Made by a program: the position numbers and the translations under genes. From positions 1-26,695 of the forward strand of contig CAMKFY010000005.1 of NCBI GenBank assembly GCA_946411985.1: a stretch of 26,695 bases of DNA, in the 5' to 3' direction. Shown here piece by piece: positions 9,274-17,515 of the stretch (position 1 is the first letter of the stretch; every line of letters starts with the position of its first letter). The notes below the pieces were generated by a model. It made no database searches. It saw nothing but the letters and a program-made list of their open reading frames with translations, and had not been told where the DNA came from. Source of the stretch: an uncultured Clostridiaceae bacterium (GTDB taxonomy: Bacteria; Bacillota; Clostridia; Oscillospirales; Ruminococcaceae).

Positions 9274-9301
9274 TTTCTCTAAAAACAAAATTTCAGAGAA
9301 A
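9274..9301 (-). terminator. Probable terminator of the yebC-aspS-gatCAB operon
   Basis: TTTCTCT and AGAGAAA form a 7-bp stem around a 14-base loop, 22 bases past the gatB stop, followed in the gatB direction by the T-rich TGTGTGTTTTTG. The position fits an operon end. The loop is large and the T tract is interrupted. Confidence 0.4.
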
Positions 9302-9323
9302 CCAAAACAATACTCTAAAAAAT

Positions 9324-10757
9324 TTAAAACTTTCTCTCAGCAATTATATCTTTTAAAATACGCTCTGCTAAAGCTGCATCTGCTCTGCCTTTTGTTTGCT
9401 TCATAACAAACCCAATTAAAGACTTTATAGCCCTATCTTTTCCAGACGCATAATCTTTTGCCGCCTTTTCATTTTCATTTAAAGCTAAATTACAAATTTC
9501 CAAAAGCCTATCTTCACTAACTCCTTGCAAATCAGCTTCGGATATTATATCAAAAACTTTACTGCCGGTTTCTAACATTTTTTCTAGTGTCTTCTTGGCC
9601 ATATTATTGCTAATTTTTTTCTCTTCCTGCAAACTTAAAAGTTTAAACATTTCTTCAGAAGAAACACTTATATTAAATATTTCCTTTTCTTCCTCACTAT
9701 TAAATTTTGAAAATATTACAGATAATATTAAATTTGCACAATTTTTATAAGACTGCTCACTTCTAGCACACTTAACACTATCTTCAAAAAATTTGGCCAC
9801 ATTTTTATATTCTGCCAAAAGCCTAGCATCTTCCAACGGAATTCTATATTCATTAACATATCTATTTAATTTACTAGAAAAAAGCTCTGGCATTTTAGAC
9901 GCAATGCATTCCACCTGCTCTTTGCTAACATATATATTAACCAAATCTGGCTCTTTAAAATACCTATAATCGTGCGCATCTTCCTTGCCACGCATTGGCT
10001 CTGTAACTCCAACGTCTGCCATATAACGCATTGTTTGCTGAGTAACAGCGCCCCCACTTTCTAAAATGTCTATTTGCCTATTCATTTCATATTGCACAGC
10101 TTTTCTTATGTTGTTAAAAGAATTCATATTTTTAATTTCTGTTCTTATGCCAAATTTACTAGAACCTTTCGGCATAACAGACACATTAACATCACACCTT
10201 AAGCTGCCCTCCTGCATTTTACAATCAGATACCTCAATATATCGCATTGTAAGCTGTAAAAGTTCTAAATATTCCACAACCTCTTCCACATCCCTAAAAT
10301 CTGGCTTAGACACTATTTCAATTAAAGGAACTCCACCTCTATTATAATCTATAAAAGTGGCTCCACCTTGATGTATAAGCTTGCCTGCGTCCTCTTCTAT
10401 GTGTATGCGTTCTATGCCTATTTTTCTGCCATTTGAAAGTAAAACATGCCCCTCGTAGCAAAGTGGCTTGTCGTGCTGCGATATCTGATATGCTTTTGGC
10501 AGATCTGGGTAGACATAATTTTTTCTATCCATTTTAGAAAATTCTGCTATTTTACAATTTAAAGCAAGCCCTGCAGCTACCGCATATTGCACAACCCCCT
10601 CATTTAACCGCGGCATTGTGCCAGGAAGCCCTATACATATTGGGCAACAATGAGTGTTGGGCTCGCCTTTAAAAGCCGTAGTGCAACCACAAAATATTTT
10701 ACTTTTCGTTGAAAGCTCCACATGCGTCTCAAGCCCCACCACAAGCTCATATATCAT
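9324..10757 (-). CDS. gatB: Asp/Glu-tRNA(Asn/Gln) amidotransferase subunit B
   Basis: Subunit B of GatCAB binds the mischarged tRNA, activates its aspartate or glutamate with ATP, and receives ammonia from GatA. At 477 residues it has the standard length. The kinase-like domain starts YELVVGLETHVEL and carries the zinc cysteines of CGC and CCPIC, as well as GLPGTMPRLN. The helical and YqeY-like tail domain fills about residues 330-477 and ends in the conserved GRADAALAERIL segment. The ATG at 10757 overlaps the gatA end by 11 bases, indicating coupled translation. It is the last gene of the operon and is followed by a terminator-like hairpin. Confidence 0.98.
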   Translation of the reverse strand: MIYELVVGLETHVELSTKSKIFCGCTTAFKGEPNTHCCPICIGLPGTMPRLNEGVVQYAVAAGLALNCKIAEFSKMDRKNYVYPDLPKAYQISQHDKPLCYEGHVLLSNGRKIGIERIHIEEDAGKLIHQGGATFIDYNRGGVPLIEIVSKPDFRDVEEVVEYLELLQLTMRYIEVSDCKMQEGSLRCDVNVSVMPKGSSKFGIRTEIKNMNSFNNIRKAVQYEMNRQIDILESGGAVTQQTMRYMADVGVTEPMRGKEDAHDYRYFKEPDLVNIYVSKEQVECIASKMPELFSSKLNRYVNEYRIPLEDARLLAEYKNVAKFFEDSVKCARSEQSYKNCANLILSVIFSKFNSEEEKEIFNISVSSEEMFKLLSLQEEKKISNNMAKKTLEKMLETGSKVFDIISEADLQGVSEDRLLEICNLALNENEKAAKDYASGKDRAIKSLIGFVMKQTKGRADAALAERILKDIIAERKF

Positions 10758-12204
10758 AAGGATACCCCCCTGTAACCTTTTTTACGTAACATGCATTGGT
10801 ATACTCTTCAAATTTGTTCGCCACATTAAGAATTTTAGATTCATGAAATTTCTGGCCTATTATTTGAAATCCAATTGGCAAACCCTTGCAATCAAACCCA
10901 CACGGAACAGACACAGCAGGCAAACCAGCTATATTCACAGGCACAGTGCAAATATCTGCTTTATAGTTTGAAACTGGGTCTTTAGCTGAATATCCGCATT
11001 CAAAGGCGGTTGTGGGAGTGGTTGGCGTTAAAATAACATCAAAACATTTAAAAGCATCGTTAAATTCGTTTATTATTTTGCTGCGCACCATATGCGCTTT
11101 TTTATAGTAAGCGTCATAATAACCGCAAGACAACACATATGTGCCAAGAAGTATTCTTCTTTTCACCTCTTTGCCAAAGCCTTCACTCCTAGTTTTACAT
11201 ATCATATCGTGAAAATTTGTATAGCTAGAAACTCTGCTGCCATAACGTATTCCATCATACCTGCCAAGGTTGGAAGAAGCTTCCGCACAAGCCACAATAT
11301 AGTACACCATTAAAGCATACTCACAGGAAGGCAAAGATATATATTCCACCTCTGCCCCCATCTTTTCATAGGCATTAATAACTAAGCTAACACTTTTTTT
11401 AACATCTTCATCTGCCAAGTTTAAAAATTCTTTAGCTACGCCTATTTTAATGCCACTAATATTGTCTTTTATGTGAGAAAATGTTTTCTCCTTCGCCCCC
11501 AAACACGTACAATCTTGCTCATCCCTTAACGATATTTCATCGAACACCAAAGAAGCATCTTCAACCGTTGTTGTTATTGGCCCTATCTGGTCTAAACTAG
11601 AAGCAAAGGCAACGAGCCCATAACGAGACACAGCCCCATACGTTGGCTTTAACCCAACAGTTCCGCAAAAACTGGCCGGTTGGCGTATAGAGCCCCCAGT
11701 ATCTGAACCAAGCCCATACACAGCCAAACCTGCCGCCACAGCAGAAGCCACGCCACCAGAGCTGCCTCCTGCCACATAATTAACATTATGCGGATTTTTA
11801 GCCCCACCAAAACAAGAAGTTTCACAAGTGGAACCCATGGCAAACTCGTCCATATTTGTTTTTCCAAGAAGCACAGAATTCTCATTTTTTAGAATTTTCC
11901 ACACAAATGCGTCATATATTGGAACGTAGCCCCTTAATATTTTAGAACAACAACTAGTAGGCAAGCCTTCTGTAGATATGTTATCTTTTAAAGTAAATGG
12001 CAAACCTTCAAGAATAGATATATCTTCACCATTTCTTAATTTGCTGTCTACAACTTCAGCACACTTTAAAGCAAACTCTTCACTTAAATAAACATATGAA
12101 TTTAACCTCCTATCTTCTCTTTTTATTGCTTCTATATATTTTTTAGCAAGCTCTTTAGCACTAACCTTTTTGCTCTTCAAAAGCTTGTTAAGCTCAAATA
12201 TCAA
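10747..12204 (-). CDS. gatA: Asp/Glu-tRNA(Asn/Gln) amidotransferase subunit A
   Basis: Amidase that releases ammonia from glutamine and passes it to GatB. The Ser-cisSer-Lys triad is intact: K73 (FTLKDN), S148 (GGSSGG) and S172 (TGGSIRQPA), with the same spacing as in characterised GatA enzymes. I chose the TTG at 12204 (485 residues, the family's usual length) because GGAGGTG lies 6 bases upstream; an ATG at 12231 would place that site inside the gene. The chosen start overlaps the end of gatC by 11 bases, mirroring the 11-base gatA-gatB overlap. The stop is UGA. Confidence 0.97.
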   Translation of the reverse strand: MIFELNKLLKSKKVSAKELAKKYIEAIKREDRRLNSYVYLSEEFALKCAEVVDSKLRNGEDISILEGLPFTLKDNISTEGLPTSCCSKILRGYVPIYDAFVWKILKNENSVLLGKTNMDEFAMGSTCETSCFGGAKNPHNVNYVAGGSSGGVASAVAAGLAVYGLGSDTGGSIRQPASFCGTVGLKPTYGAVSRYGLVAFASSLDQIGPITTTVEDASLVFDEISLRDEQDCTCLGAKEKTFSHIKDNISGIKIGVAKEFLNLADEDVKKSVSLVINAYEKMGAEVEYISLPSCEYALMVYYIVACAEASSNLGRYDGIRYGSRVSSYTNFHDMICKTRSEGFGKEVKRRILLGTYVLSCGYYDAYYKKAHMVRSKIINEFNDAFKCFDVILTPTTPTTAFECGYSAKDPVSNYKADICTVPVNIAGLPAVSVPCGFDCKGLPIGFQIIGQKFHESKILNVANKFEEYTNACYVKKVTGGYPYDI

Positions 12205-12496
12205 GGCGTTCACCTCCACCGCTTTCACCATTTTTTAAATAAAAAAAACCATCTTGAACAGTTTTAGCATTTTTTAATATATAATCTTGAGGAAAGGAAG
12301 CAACAACCTCATCTTTTCTATATATATTTTGCAAACCATCTTCAACCTTAAAACCACAATCTTTAACATCTACAGCACTTATCTTATTAGCAAAACTTAT
12401 TATATCTTCCATGTCACTTAAAATATCGTTCATTTCATCTTCACTAATATTTAACTTGCAAAGTAAAGCTATATCTTCTAATTCTTCTCTAGTCAT
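12194..12496 (-). CDS. gatC: Asp/Glu-tRNA(Asn/Gln) amidotransferase subunit C
   Basis: Small subunit that wraps around and stabilises the GatA-GatB interface. At 100 residues it matches the family: an N-terminal helix (EELEDIALLCKLNISEDE), a middle helix with DMEDIISFANKISAVD, then the extended YRKDEVVASF and a C-terminal segment. It starts at an ATG 23 bases after the aspS stop and overlaps gatA by 11 bases. The order aspS-gatC-gatA-gatB places the enzyme that mischarges tRNA(Asn) beside the enzyme that corrects it. Confidence 0.96.
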   Translation of the reverse strand: MTREELEDIALLCKLNISEDEMNDILSDMEDIISFANKISAVDVKDCGFKVEDGLQNIYRKDEVVASFPQDYILKNAKTVQDGFFYLKNGESGGGERLDI

Positions 12497-12519
12497 AAAG
12501 CCCTCCTAAAATTGAAAAT

Positions 12520-14268
12520 TTAACGAATTTTTATATGCACTTCCCTCAACTGCGCCTCACTTAACTCATTTGGAGCGCCCATTAAAATGTCTTGCGCGTT
12601 GGCACTCATAGGAAAAGCCACCACTTCCCTTATATTTTCCTCACCACAAAGAAGCATGAGCATTCTATCTATGCCAGGAGCCATGCCAGCATGAGGCGGC
12701 GCACCATACAAAAAAGCATTACAAAGAGCCGGAAACTTTTTTAAAACCTCATTTTTTTCATAACCAGCTATTTCAAAAGCTTTTATAAGCCCATCATAAC
12801 TATGATTTCTAACAGCACCGGAAGAAAGCTCCACACCATTGCAAACAACGTCATATTGAAAAGCTTTAATATTTAACGGGTTTTCGTTAAATAAACATTC
12901 AACCCCACCTTGTGGCATAGAAAACGGATTATGCATAAAAACCACCTTACCCGTTTCTTCATCTAAGCAATACATTGGAAAATCTGTAACAAAGCAAAAT
13001 TTAAAGCTACCATTTTCCACTAAATTTAACCTTTTTGCCACTTCATTTCTTATTTGCCCTGCTAAAACCGGCGCCATATCTTTGCTATCTGCTATAAAAT
13101 ATAACACACAACCTGGCTTTAAATTTGCCCTATTAATAAGCTCCTCTCGCTGGCTATCATCTAAAAATTTATCTATTGGGCCATTAAAATCTAAATTCTC
13201 TCCCACCTTAAAATAACCCAAACCTTTCATTCCAATTTCTAAAGCAAACTTTAACATCTTTTCAAAAAAACCTTTAGACTCTTTAGCACAGTTTGGAACA
13301 TTTATAGCGCGCACACACCTGCCCTTAAACGGTTTGAAATTCGAATTTTCAAAAACATCAGATACATCTAATATTCTAAGAGGGTTCCTAAGGTCTGGCT
13401 TATCTGTGCCGAATTTTAGCATAGCCTCCTCATAACTATACCTCTCAAACTACGACTTTGCCACCACGAACTCTGAAAATTCTTTCAATGTGCAATATAA
13501 AACCTCTTCTGTAACCCTTAAAACATCTTCCTGTGTAGCAAAAGCCATTTCAAAATCTAACTGATAAAATTCGCCAGGAGACCTGTCTGCGCGAGAATCC
13601 TCATCTCTAAAACACGGAGCAATTTGAAAATATCTATCAAAAGAAGACACCATCAAAAGCTGCTTAAAAATTTGAGGAGCCTGCGGAAGAGCGTAAAACT
13701 TGCCCTTATATTTCCTACTAGGTATTACATAATCGCGCGCACCCTCTGGAGAAGAAGCACAAAGTATTGGAGTTTGTATCTCCACAAAACCCAAATCTTC
13801 CATTTTTCTTCTAATAAAAGATATAACCTTGCTGCGAAACAATATATTTTTATGAACTTTTTCATTTCTAAGGTCTAAAAACCTATATTTTAAACGAACA
13901 TCTTCCCGAACATTTTTACTTAAAGCCACCTCAAAAGGCAAACTCTCCGCGCACTTCCCCAACACCTCCAAGCCCTCGCAAACAAGCTCCACCTTCCCAG
14001 TTATTAACCTTTTGTTAACAGTATCGGCACTTCTTTCTCGCACAACGCCCTTAACACTAACAACAGTTTCCTTGCAAATGCCCTTTAGCAAACTATCATT
14101 ATATATTACCACTTGTAACATGCCATAATTATCTCGCAAATCTAAAAATATAACTCCACCATGATCTCTTATATTTTCCACCCAACCAGCAGCCTTTATA
14201 TTTTTCCCAACATTTTGCTCTGTAATATGGCAAGAAATATGGGTTCTGTAACAATTAGAAAAAAACAT
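12520..14268 (-). pseudogene. aspS: Aspartyl-tRNA synthetase with an in-frame UAG at codon 273
   Basis: AspRS charges tRNA(Asp); with GatCAB downstream it probably also charges tRNA(Asn). I chose the ATG at 14268, 4 bases after AAGGAGGT, giving 582 residues in total, a normal bacterial length. The OB-fold anticodon domain includes GWVENIRDHGGVIFLDLRD. Class II motif 2 (FRDEDSRADRSP) lies before the break, and motif 3 (GAPPHAGMAPGIDR) and the GAD insertion lie after it. The single interruption is a TAG at 13450-13452 in the same frame on both sides, in a variable spot just before the conserved SYEEAMLKFGTDKPDLRNP. His36 of RDHGG matches the residue linked to non-discriminating AspRS. Both halves look otherwise conserved, so a recent mutation, a sequence error or readthrough are all possible. 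Confidence 0.92.
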
Positions 14269-14330
14269 TTGTACCTCCTTATTTAAATAAAACACAATTT
14301 CCTTAAGCTAAAAAACAAGAAGCTTTAAAA

Positions 14331-15059
14331 CTAACAATCTTTACAATTAGTATAAACTTCCTGTACATCATCATCTTCTTCAAAACTGTCAATTAAGTTT
14401 TGCAAACGCTCCTTATTTGTTGAATCTTTAACTTCCACAAAAATATCTGGCACCTCTTCCACAGAAGCAGACAAAACAGAATAACCTTTAGACTCTAATT
14501 TATTTAAAAAATCATAAAAATCTTCAGGAGCCACAATAGCAGAAGCAACATCATCATCTGAAATTTTAAAATCTAACGCAGAACAATTAAAGCAAAATTC
14601 CATAAAATCTTCCTGCTGAGACTTTTCTAACTGCACATGTATAACCCCCTTTTTCTTAAATAAAAAACTAACGCAACCTGTGGAGCCTAAATTTCCGCCA
14701 AACTTATCAAAATAATGACGCACATTAGCAGCCGTTCTATTTTTAGAGTCGGTTAACGCTTTAACTATTATAGCCACTCCTTCTGGGCCATAACCTTCAT
14801 ATGTTATGTTTTCATAATTACTTTTAGAGCCTTCACCCGCAGCCTTTTTAATTATTCTGTCTATATTGCTGTTTGGCACATTGTTAGCCTTAGCCTTTAA
14901 CACAACATCTCTTAACCTGCTATTTTTGTTTAAATCTGCGCCACCCATTTTAACAGCCACAGAAATCTCTTTACCTATTTTAGTGAAAACCTTTGCACGA
15001 GCACTATCAACCTTTTCCTTTTTCCGTTTTATTGTGCTCCATTTAGAATGCCCAGACAT
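14331..15059 (-). CDS. yebC: YebC/PmpR family protein (translation factor/regulator)
   Basis: Cytosolic three-domain protein of the TACO1/YebC family. Family members act as transcription regulators, and some have been shown to relieve ribosome stalling at proline-rich stretches. At 242 residues it is full length and starts with the signature MSGHSKWSTIKRKKEKVDSA. It continues with LRDVVLKAKANNVPNSNIDR and YEGYGPEGVAIIVKALTDSKNRTA, which are highly conserved. The start is ATG at 15059 after AAAGGGG, and the stop is UAG. It is the first gene behind an extended -10 promoter and lies 62 bases before aspS, so it is probably part of that operon. Confidence 0.96.
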   Translation of the reverse strand: MSGHSKWSTIKRKKEKVDSARAKVFTKIGKEISVAVKMGGADLNKNSRLRDVVLKAKANNVPNSNIDRIIKKAAGEGSKSNYENITYEGYGPEGVAIIVKALTDSKNRTAANVRHYFDKFGGNLGSTGCVSFLFKKKGVIHVQLEKSQQEDFMEFCFNCSALDFKISDDDVASAIVAPEDFYDFLNKLESKGYSVLSASVEEVPDIFVEVKDSTNKERLQNLIDSFEEDDDVQEVYTNCKDC

Positions 15060-15149
15060 AAAATTATTCCCCTTTAAATTAATTAAACCATTAATACCAT
15101 AACGTATAAAAATTTAAATATTTTTTTTAAAAAACTAATCACTGTGCTA

Positions 15150-15178
15150 ATTCTAACATTTTTTATTACTTTAATCAA
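15150..15178 (-). promoter_or_regulatory. Promoter of the yebC-aspS-gatCAB operon
   Basis: On the minus strand, TTGATT (15173-15178), a 17-base spacer ending in TGT, then TAGAAT (15150-15155). The TG makes this an extended -10. The predicted start is near 15143, giving a leader of about 83 bases before yebC. Confidence 0.55.
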
Positions 15179-15216
15179 TATATTAAATTAAAAATTTTAA
15201 ACATAATTATCATTAA

Positions 15217-15380
15217 GTGTAGTGCTACAAAAATAAAAAGAAAAAATTGCCACTAACATTTTGAATATTTAAAACGAAAATGCAAATAATAAAATTGCAG
15301 TTCAAAACTTGCTTTTAAATTTAGTTAAAATTTAAATAAAAAGTTTTCAACTGCAATAGTGCCTTTTTGTGGCTCTATGC
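15217..15380. other. Nested inverted-repeat element in a gene-free stretch; candidate structured RNA or small repeat element
   Basis: The stretch 15062-15421 has no conventional gene. Within it, 15217-15233 pairs with 15364-15380 (16 of 17 positions, three of them G-T). Inside, 15294-15310 pairs with 15341-15357 (16 of 17), capped by a 9-bp stem (15314-15322 with 15328-15336) and a 5-base loop. A small CATTTT/AAAATG hairpin (15257-15282) fills the large 5' internal loop. This gives a closed three-way shape of 164 bases. On the minus strand a perfect TATAAT (15391-15396) lies just outside the right arm, with TTTTCA 16 bases further, which would start a transcript at the arm. A 6S-like RNA, an attenuator or a MITE are alternatives; I recognise no family. 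Confidence 0.45.
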
Positions 15381-15395
15381 ATTTTAAATTATTAT
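15367..15395 (+). promoter_or_regulatory. Possible promoter of the 34-codon ORF
   Basis: TTGTGG (15367-15372), a 17-base spacer, then TATTAT (15390-15395). A transcript would start near 15402, about 20 bases before the ATG and just ahead of GGAG at 15409-15412. The -35 box overlaps the right arm of the inverted-repeat element, so both may not be real. Confidence 0.35.
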
Positions 15396-15421
15396 ATATT
15401 AAAAGAACGGAGTGAAAAGAT

Positions 15422-15526
15422 ATGATGAGAGATGATAACAGAAATGATAATGCAAAAAAGCAGGATGAAAATATAAAGAAGCAAGACAACAAAAACACCC
15501 AAAACGCTCGTCAGACAAAAAAATAA
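15422..15526 (+). CDS. Short hydrophilic 34-residue open frame, unknown
   Basis: An open frame of 34 codons on the plus strand, starting MMRDDNRNDNAKKQDENI and ending RQTKK on UAA. It is almost entirely N, D, K, Q and R, with no hydrophobic residue cluster, so it is probably disordered if made. In its favour are GGAG 9 bases before the ATG, a possible promoter, and a well-formed terminator 52 bases after its stop with no other plus-strand gene to serve. It resembles small spore or nucleic-acid-binding peptides only in composition; I recognise no family. A chance frame in AT-rich DNA is a real alternative. Confidence 0.4.
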   Translation: MMRDDNRNDNAKKQDENIKKQDNKNTQNARQTKK

Positions 15527-15577
15527 AACAAATGCTTTAAATATCTTGCTATTTTATATATTCTAAATATTTTAAGA

Positions 15578-15606
15578 GCCTACCCTTATTTAAATATTGG
15601 GTAGGC
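15578..15606. terminator. Bidirectional terminator between the 34-codon ORF (+) and obgE (-)
   Basis: GCCTACCC (15578-15585) and GGGTAGGC (15599-15606) form a perfect 8-bp GC-rich stem around a 13-base loop. CTTTTGTTTT follows on the plus strand, and a T-rich tract follows on the minus strand. It lies 16 bases past the obgE stop and serves both converging transcripts. It is the strongest terminator in the window. Confidence 0.8.
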
Positions 15607-15622
15607 CTTTTGTTTTACCTAT

Positions 15623-16897
15623 TTATTGTTCATACTCAAAATAATAACCCGCTAAGCTCACCGTATCTCCAACGCTTACGCCCATCTCCTTTAGCTTTCT
15701 GTCTATGCCACTATTTTTTAACACCTTGTGCAGATATCTTAAATTTTCTAAATCTTCCAAATACATATTTTTAACAATCCGCTCCAACCACAATGCTTCC
15801 ACAACAAATACATCACCGTCTTTTTTTATGTTAAAACCAACAGCATCTTTAGCTTTTAACTCATCCGATTCAACCAAAGAACCAACATCTTCAAAAACAG
15901 CAAGTGGCAAACTCTTCAAAAGAGCATTTGCAGCGCAAACCAAGCCACCCAAACCACTCCTTGTAGCACACGACACCTCAAAAAACGGTATACCATTATT
16001 CTGCGCATACTGCCTAACAAAATTAACATTTTCTTTTGACGCAACATCTACTTTGTTTGCCACTAAAATTTGCTTCTTATTGCTAACCCCGTTACCAAAC
16101 CTTCTCAATTCCTCGTTAATAACGATAATATCTTCGACTGGGTTATAACACTTAAAGCGTGAAACGTCTACAACATGTAGCAGCACCCTACAACGCTGCA
16201 CATGCCTTAAAAATTTATAACCCAAACCTTTTCCGCAACTAGCGCCTTCTATTAAACCTGGTATATCGGCTGCAACAAAAGATTCGCCACCCCCAACTTC
16301 TACCACTCCTAAAGAAGGAACAAGCGTTGTAAAACAATAATTTCCAATTTTAGGCCTAGCTGCAGAAATACACGAAAGCAAGGTAGACTTCCCAACATTT
16401 GGCAAGCCAACAAGCCCAACATCTGCCAAAAGCCTTAGCTCTAAAGAAATATTATACTCCTCACCAAGCAAACCAGGCTTAGAAAAACGCGGAGCCTGAC
16501 GCACAGAGTTTGCAAAACGACAATTACCCCATCCGCCACGGCCACCCCTTGCCAAAACAACGGCTTCATTCGAGTTTAAATCAGCCATAACCAAACCATT
16601 GTCTCTATTTTTAACTAAAGTGCCCATCGGAACCTTTATTAAAAGATCTTCACCATTTTTTCCACTGCAATTATTCTTGCCACCATTTTCTCCATTTTTA
16701 GCCTTAAACACCTTTTTATATCTAAAATTAGACAGTGTATTTAAACTCCTATCTGCCAAAAACAAAACACTGCCACCACAACCACCATCTCCGCCATTTG
16801 GCCCACCGTTCGGCACACACCTCTCCCTGCGAAAAGATATTGCACCATCTCCGCCGTCTCCAGCCTTTATATATATATCTGCTACGTCAACAAACAT
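15623..16897 (-). CDS. obgE: Obg GTPase (CgtA)
   Basis: Essential GTPase that binds the large ribosomal subunit during assembly and links it to nutrient status. I chose the ATG at 16897 (424 residues, MFVDVADIYIKAGDGGDG), 6 bases after GAGG; a TTG at 16909 would only add four residues. The glycine-rich Obg fold covers about 1-156. The GTPase domain follows, with the P-loop GLPNVGKST, the DIPGLI switch and the NKVD motif. The C-terminal OCT domain spans roughly the last 75 residues. It follows rpmA by 15 bases, the usual rplU-rpmA-obg order. Confidence 0.97.
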   Translation of the reverse strand: MFVDVADIYIKAGDGGDGAISFRRERCVPNGGPNGGDGGCGGSVLFLADRSLNTLSNFRYKKVFKAKNGENGGKNNCSGKNGEDLLIKVPMGTLVKNRDNGLVMADLNSNEAVVLARGGRGGWGNCRFANSVRQAPRFSKPGLLGEEYNISLELRLLADVGLVGLPNVGKSTLLSCISAARPKIGNYCFTTLVPSLGVVEVGGGESFVAADIPGLIEGASCGKGLGYKFLRHVQRCRVLLHVVDVSRFKCYNPVEDIIVINEELRRFGNGVSNKKQILVANKVDVASKENVNFVRQYAQNNGIPFFEVSCATRSGLGGLVCAANALLKSLPLAVFEDVGSLVESDELKAKDAVGFNIKKDGDVFVVEALWLERIVKNMYLEDLENLRYLHKVLKNSGIDRKLKEMGVSVGDTVSLAGYYFEYEQ

Positions 16898-16912
16898 AAA
16901 AAACCTCAAAAA

Positions 16913-17191
16913 CTATACAGCATAAACACTAACCTTTTTCCTATATTTTCCAAATCGCTCAAACTTTACCTTGCCACTTATTTTAGCATACAAAGTGTCG
17001 TCTGAGCCAATGCCCACCGAATTGCCAGGGTGTATACGAGTGCCCCGCTGCCGCACTAAAATATTCCCAGCAAGCACAAACTGCCCATCAGCTCTCTTAA
17101 CACCAAGCCGCTTAGACTCAGAATCTCTACCATTCTTTGTAGAACCAACACCTTTTTTGTGAGCAAAAAACTGCAACCCTAAAAATAACAT
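16913..17191 (-). CDS. rpmA: 50S ribosomal protein L27 with cleavable N-terminal extension
   Basis: Large-subunit protein near the peptidyl-transferase centre. At 92 residues it begins MLFLGLQFFAHKKGVGSTKNG. The first nine residues, ending QFF, are the Firmicutes-type extension that is removed so that the mature protein starts AHKKGVGS. The gene for the protease that does this, prp, lies immediately upstream. GGAGGAATAGGTT precedes the ATG. The remainder (DGQFVLAGNILVRQRGTRIHPG) is standard L27. Confidence 0.97.
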   Translation of the reverse strand: MLFLGLQFFAHKKGVGSTKNGRDSESKRLGVKRADGQFVLAGNILVRQRGTRIHPGNSVGIGSDDTLYAKISGKVKFERFGKYRKKVSVYAV

Positions 17192-17194
17192 AAC

Positions 17195-17512
17195 CTATTC
17201 CTCCACAATTTTTAAATTTATATTCTCTTTATACTTCTCCCGCAACAAACCTATATGAAGCCTTAATGCTTCCAAAAAAGCTTGCACACTGCCATCTTTG
17301 CTACCAGTCTTCAAAAAAAGCATGCCATCCTCGCAACAAATCTCAACATCTACGCCCAACACATCTGTTATGCCATTACAACACATCTGCGCGGCAGAGC
17401 TCACTCCAGCGCAAACAATATCATAACCATGTTCACCAAAACCAGCATGCCCCTGCATTAAAAAACCATAACAAAATCCATCTCTTCCATAATAAAAACT
17501 AACATCTACCAT
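17195..17512 (-). CDS. prp: Ribosomal-processing cysteine protease Prp
   Basis: Cleaves the N-terminal extension of L27, an essential step in ribosome maturation in Firmicutes. At 105 residues it shows the catalytic pair H22 (QGHAGF) and C34 (YDIVCAGVSS), matching the positions known from the Staphylococcus enzyme. It begins 3 bases after the rplU stop and ends 3 bases before rpmA, so it is translated within the ribosomal protein operon next to its substrate gene. The stop is UAG. Confidence 0.95.
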   Translation of the reverse strand: MVDVSFYYGRDGFCYGFLMQGHAGFGEHGYDIVCAGVSSAAQMCCNGITDVLGVDVEICCEDGMLFLKTGSKDGSVQAFLEALRLHIGLLREKYKENINLKIVEE

Positions 17513-17515
17513 AAA

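Noticed and set aside
13450..13452. General reassignment of UAG to an amino acid, as an explanation for aspS
   Set aside because: UAG ends prpC, yugP, rpoZ, gmk, yebC, prp and folD at their normal family lengths, so it acts as a stop in this genome.
15217..15380. Insertion sequence or CRISPR array
   Set aside because: There is no transposase frame and no regular spaced repeats. A MITE remains possible but cannot be shown from one copy.
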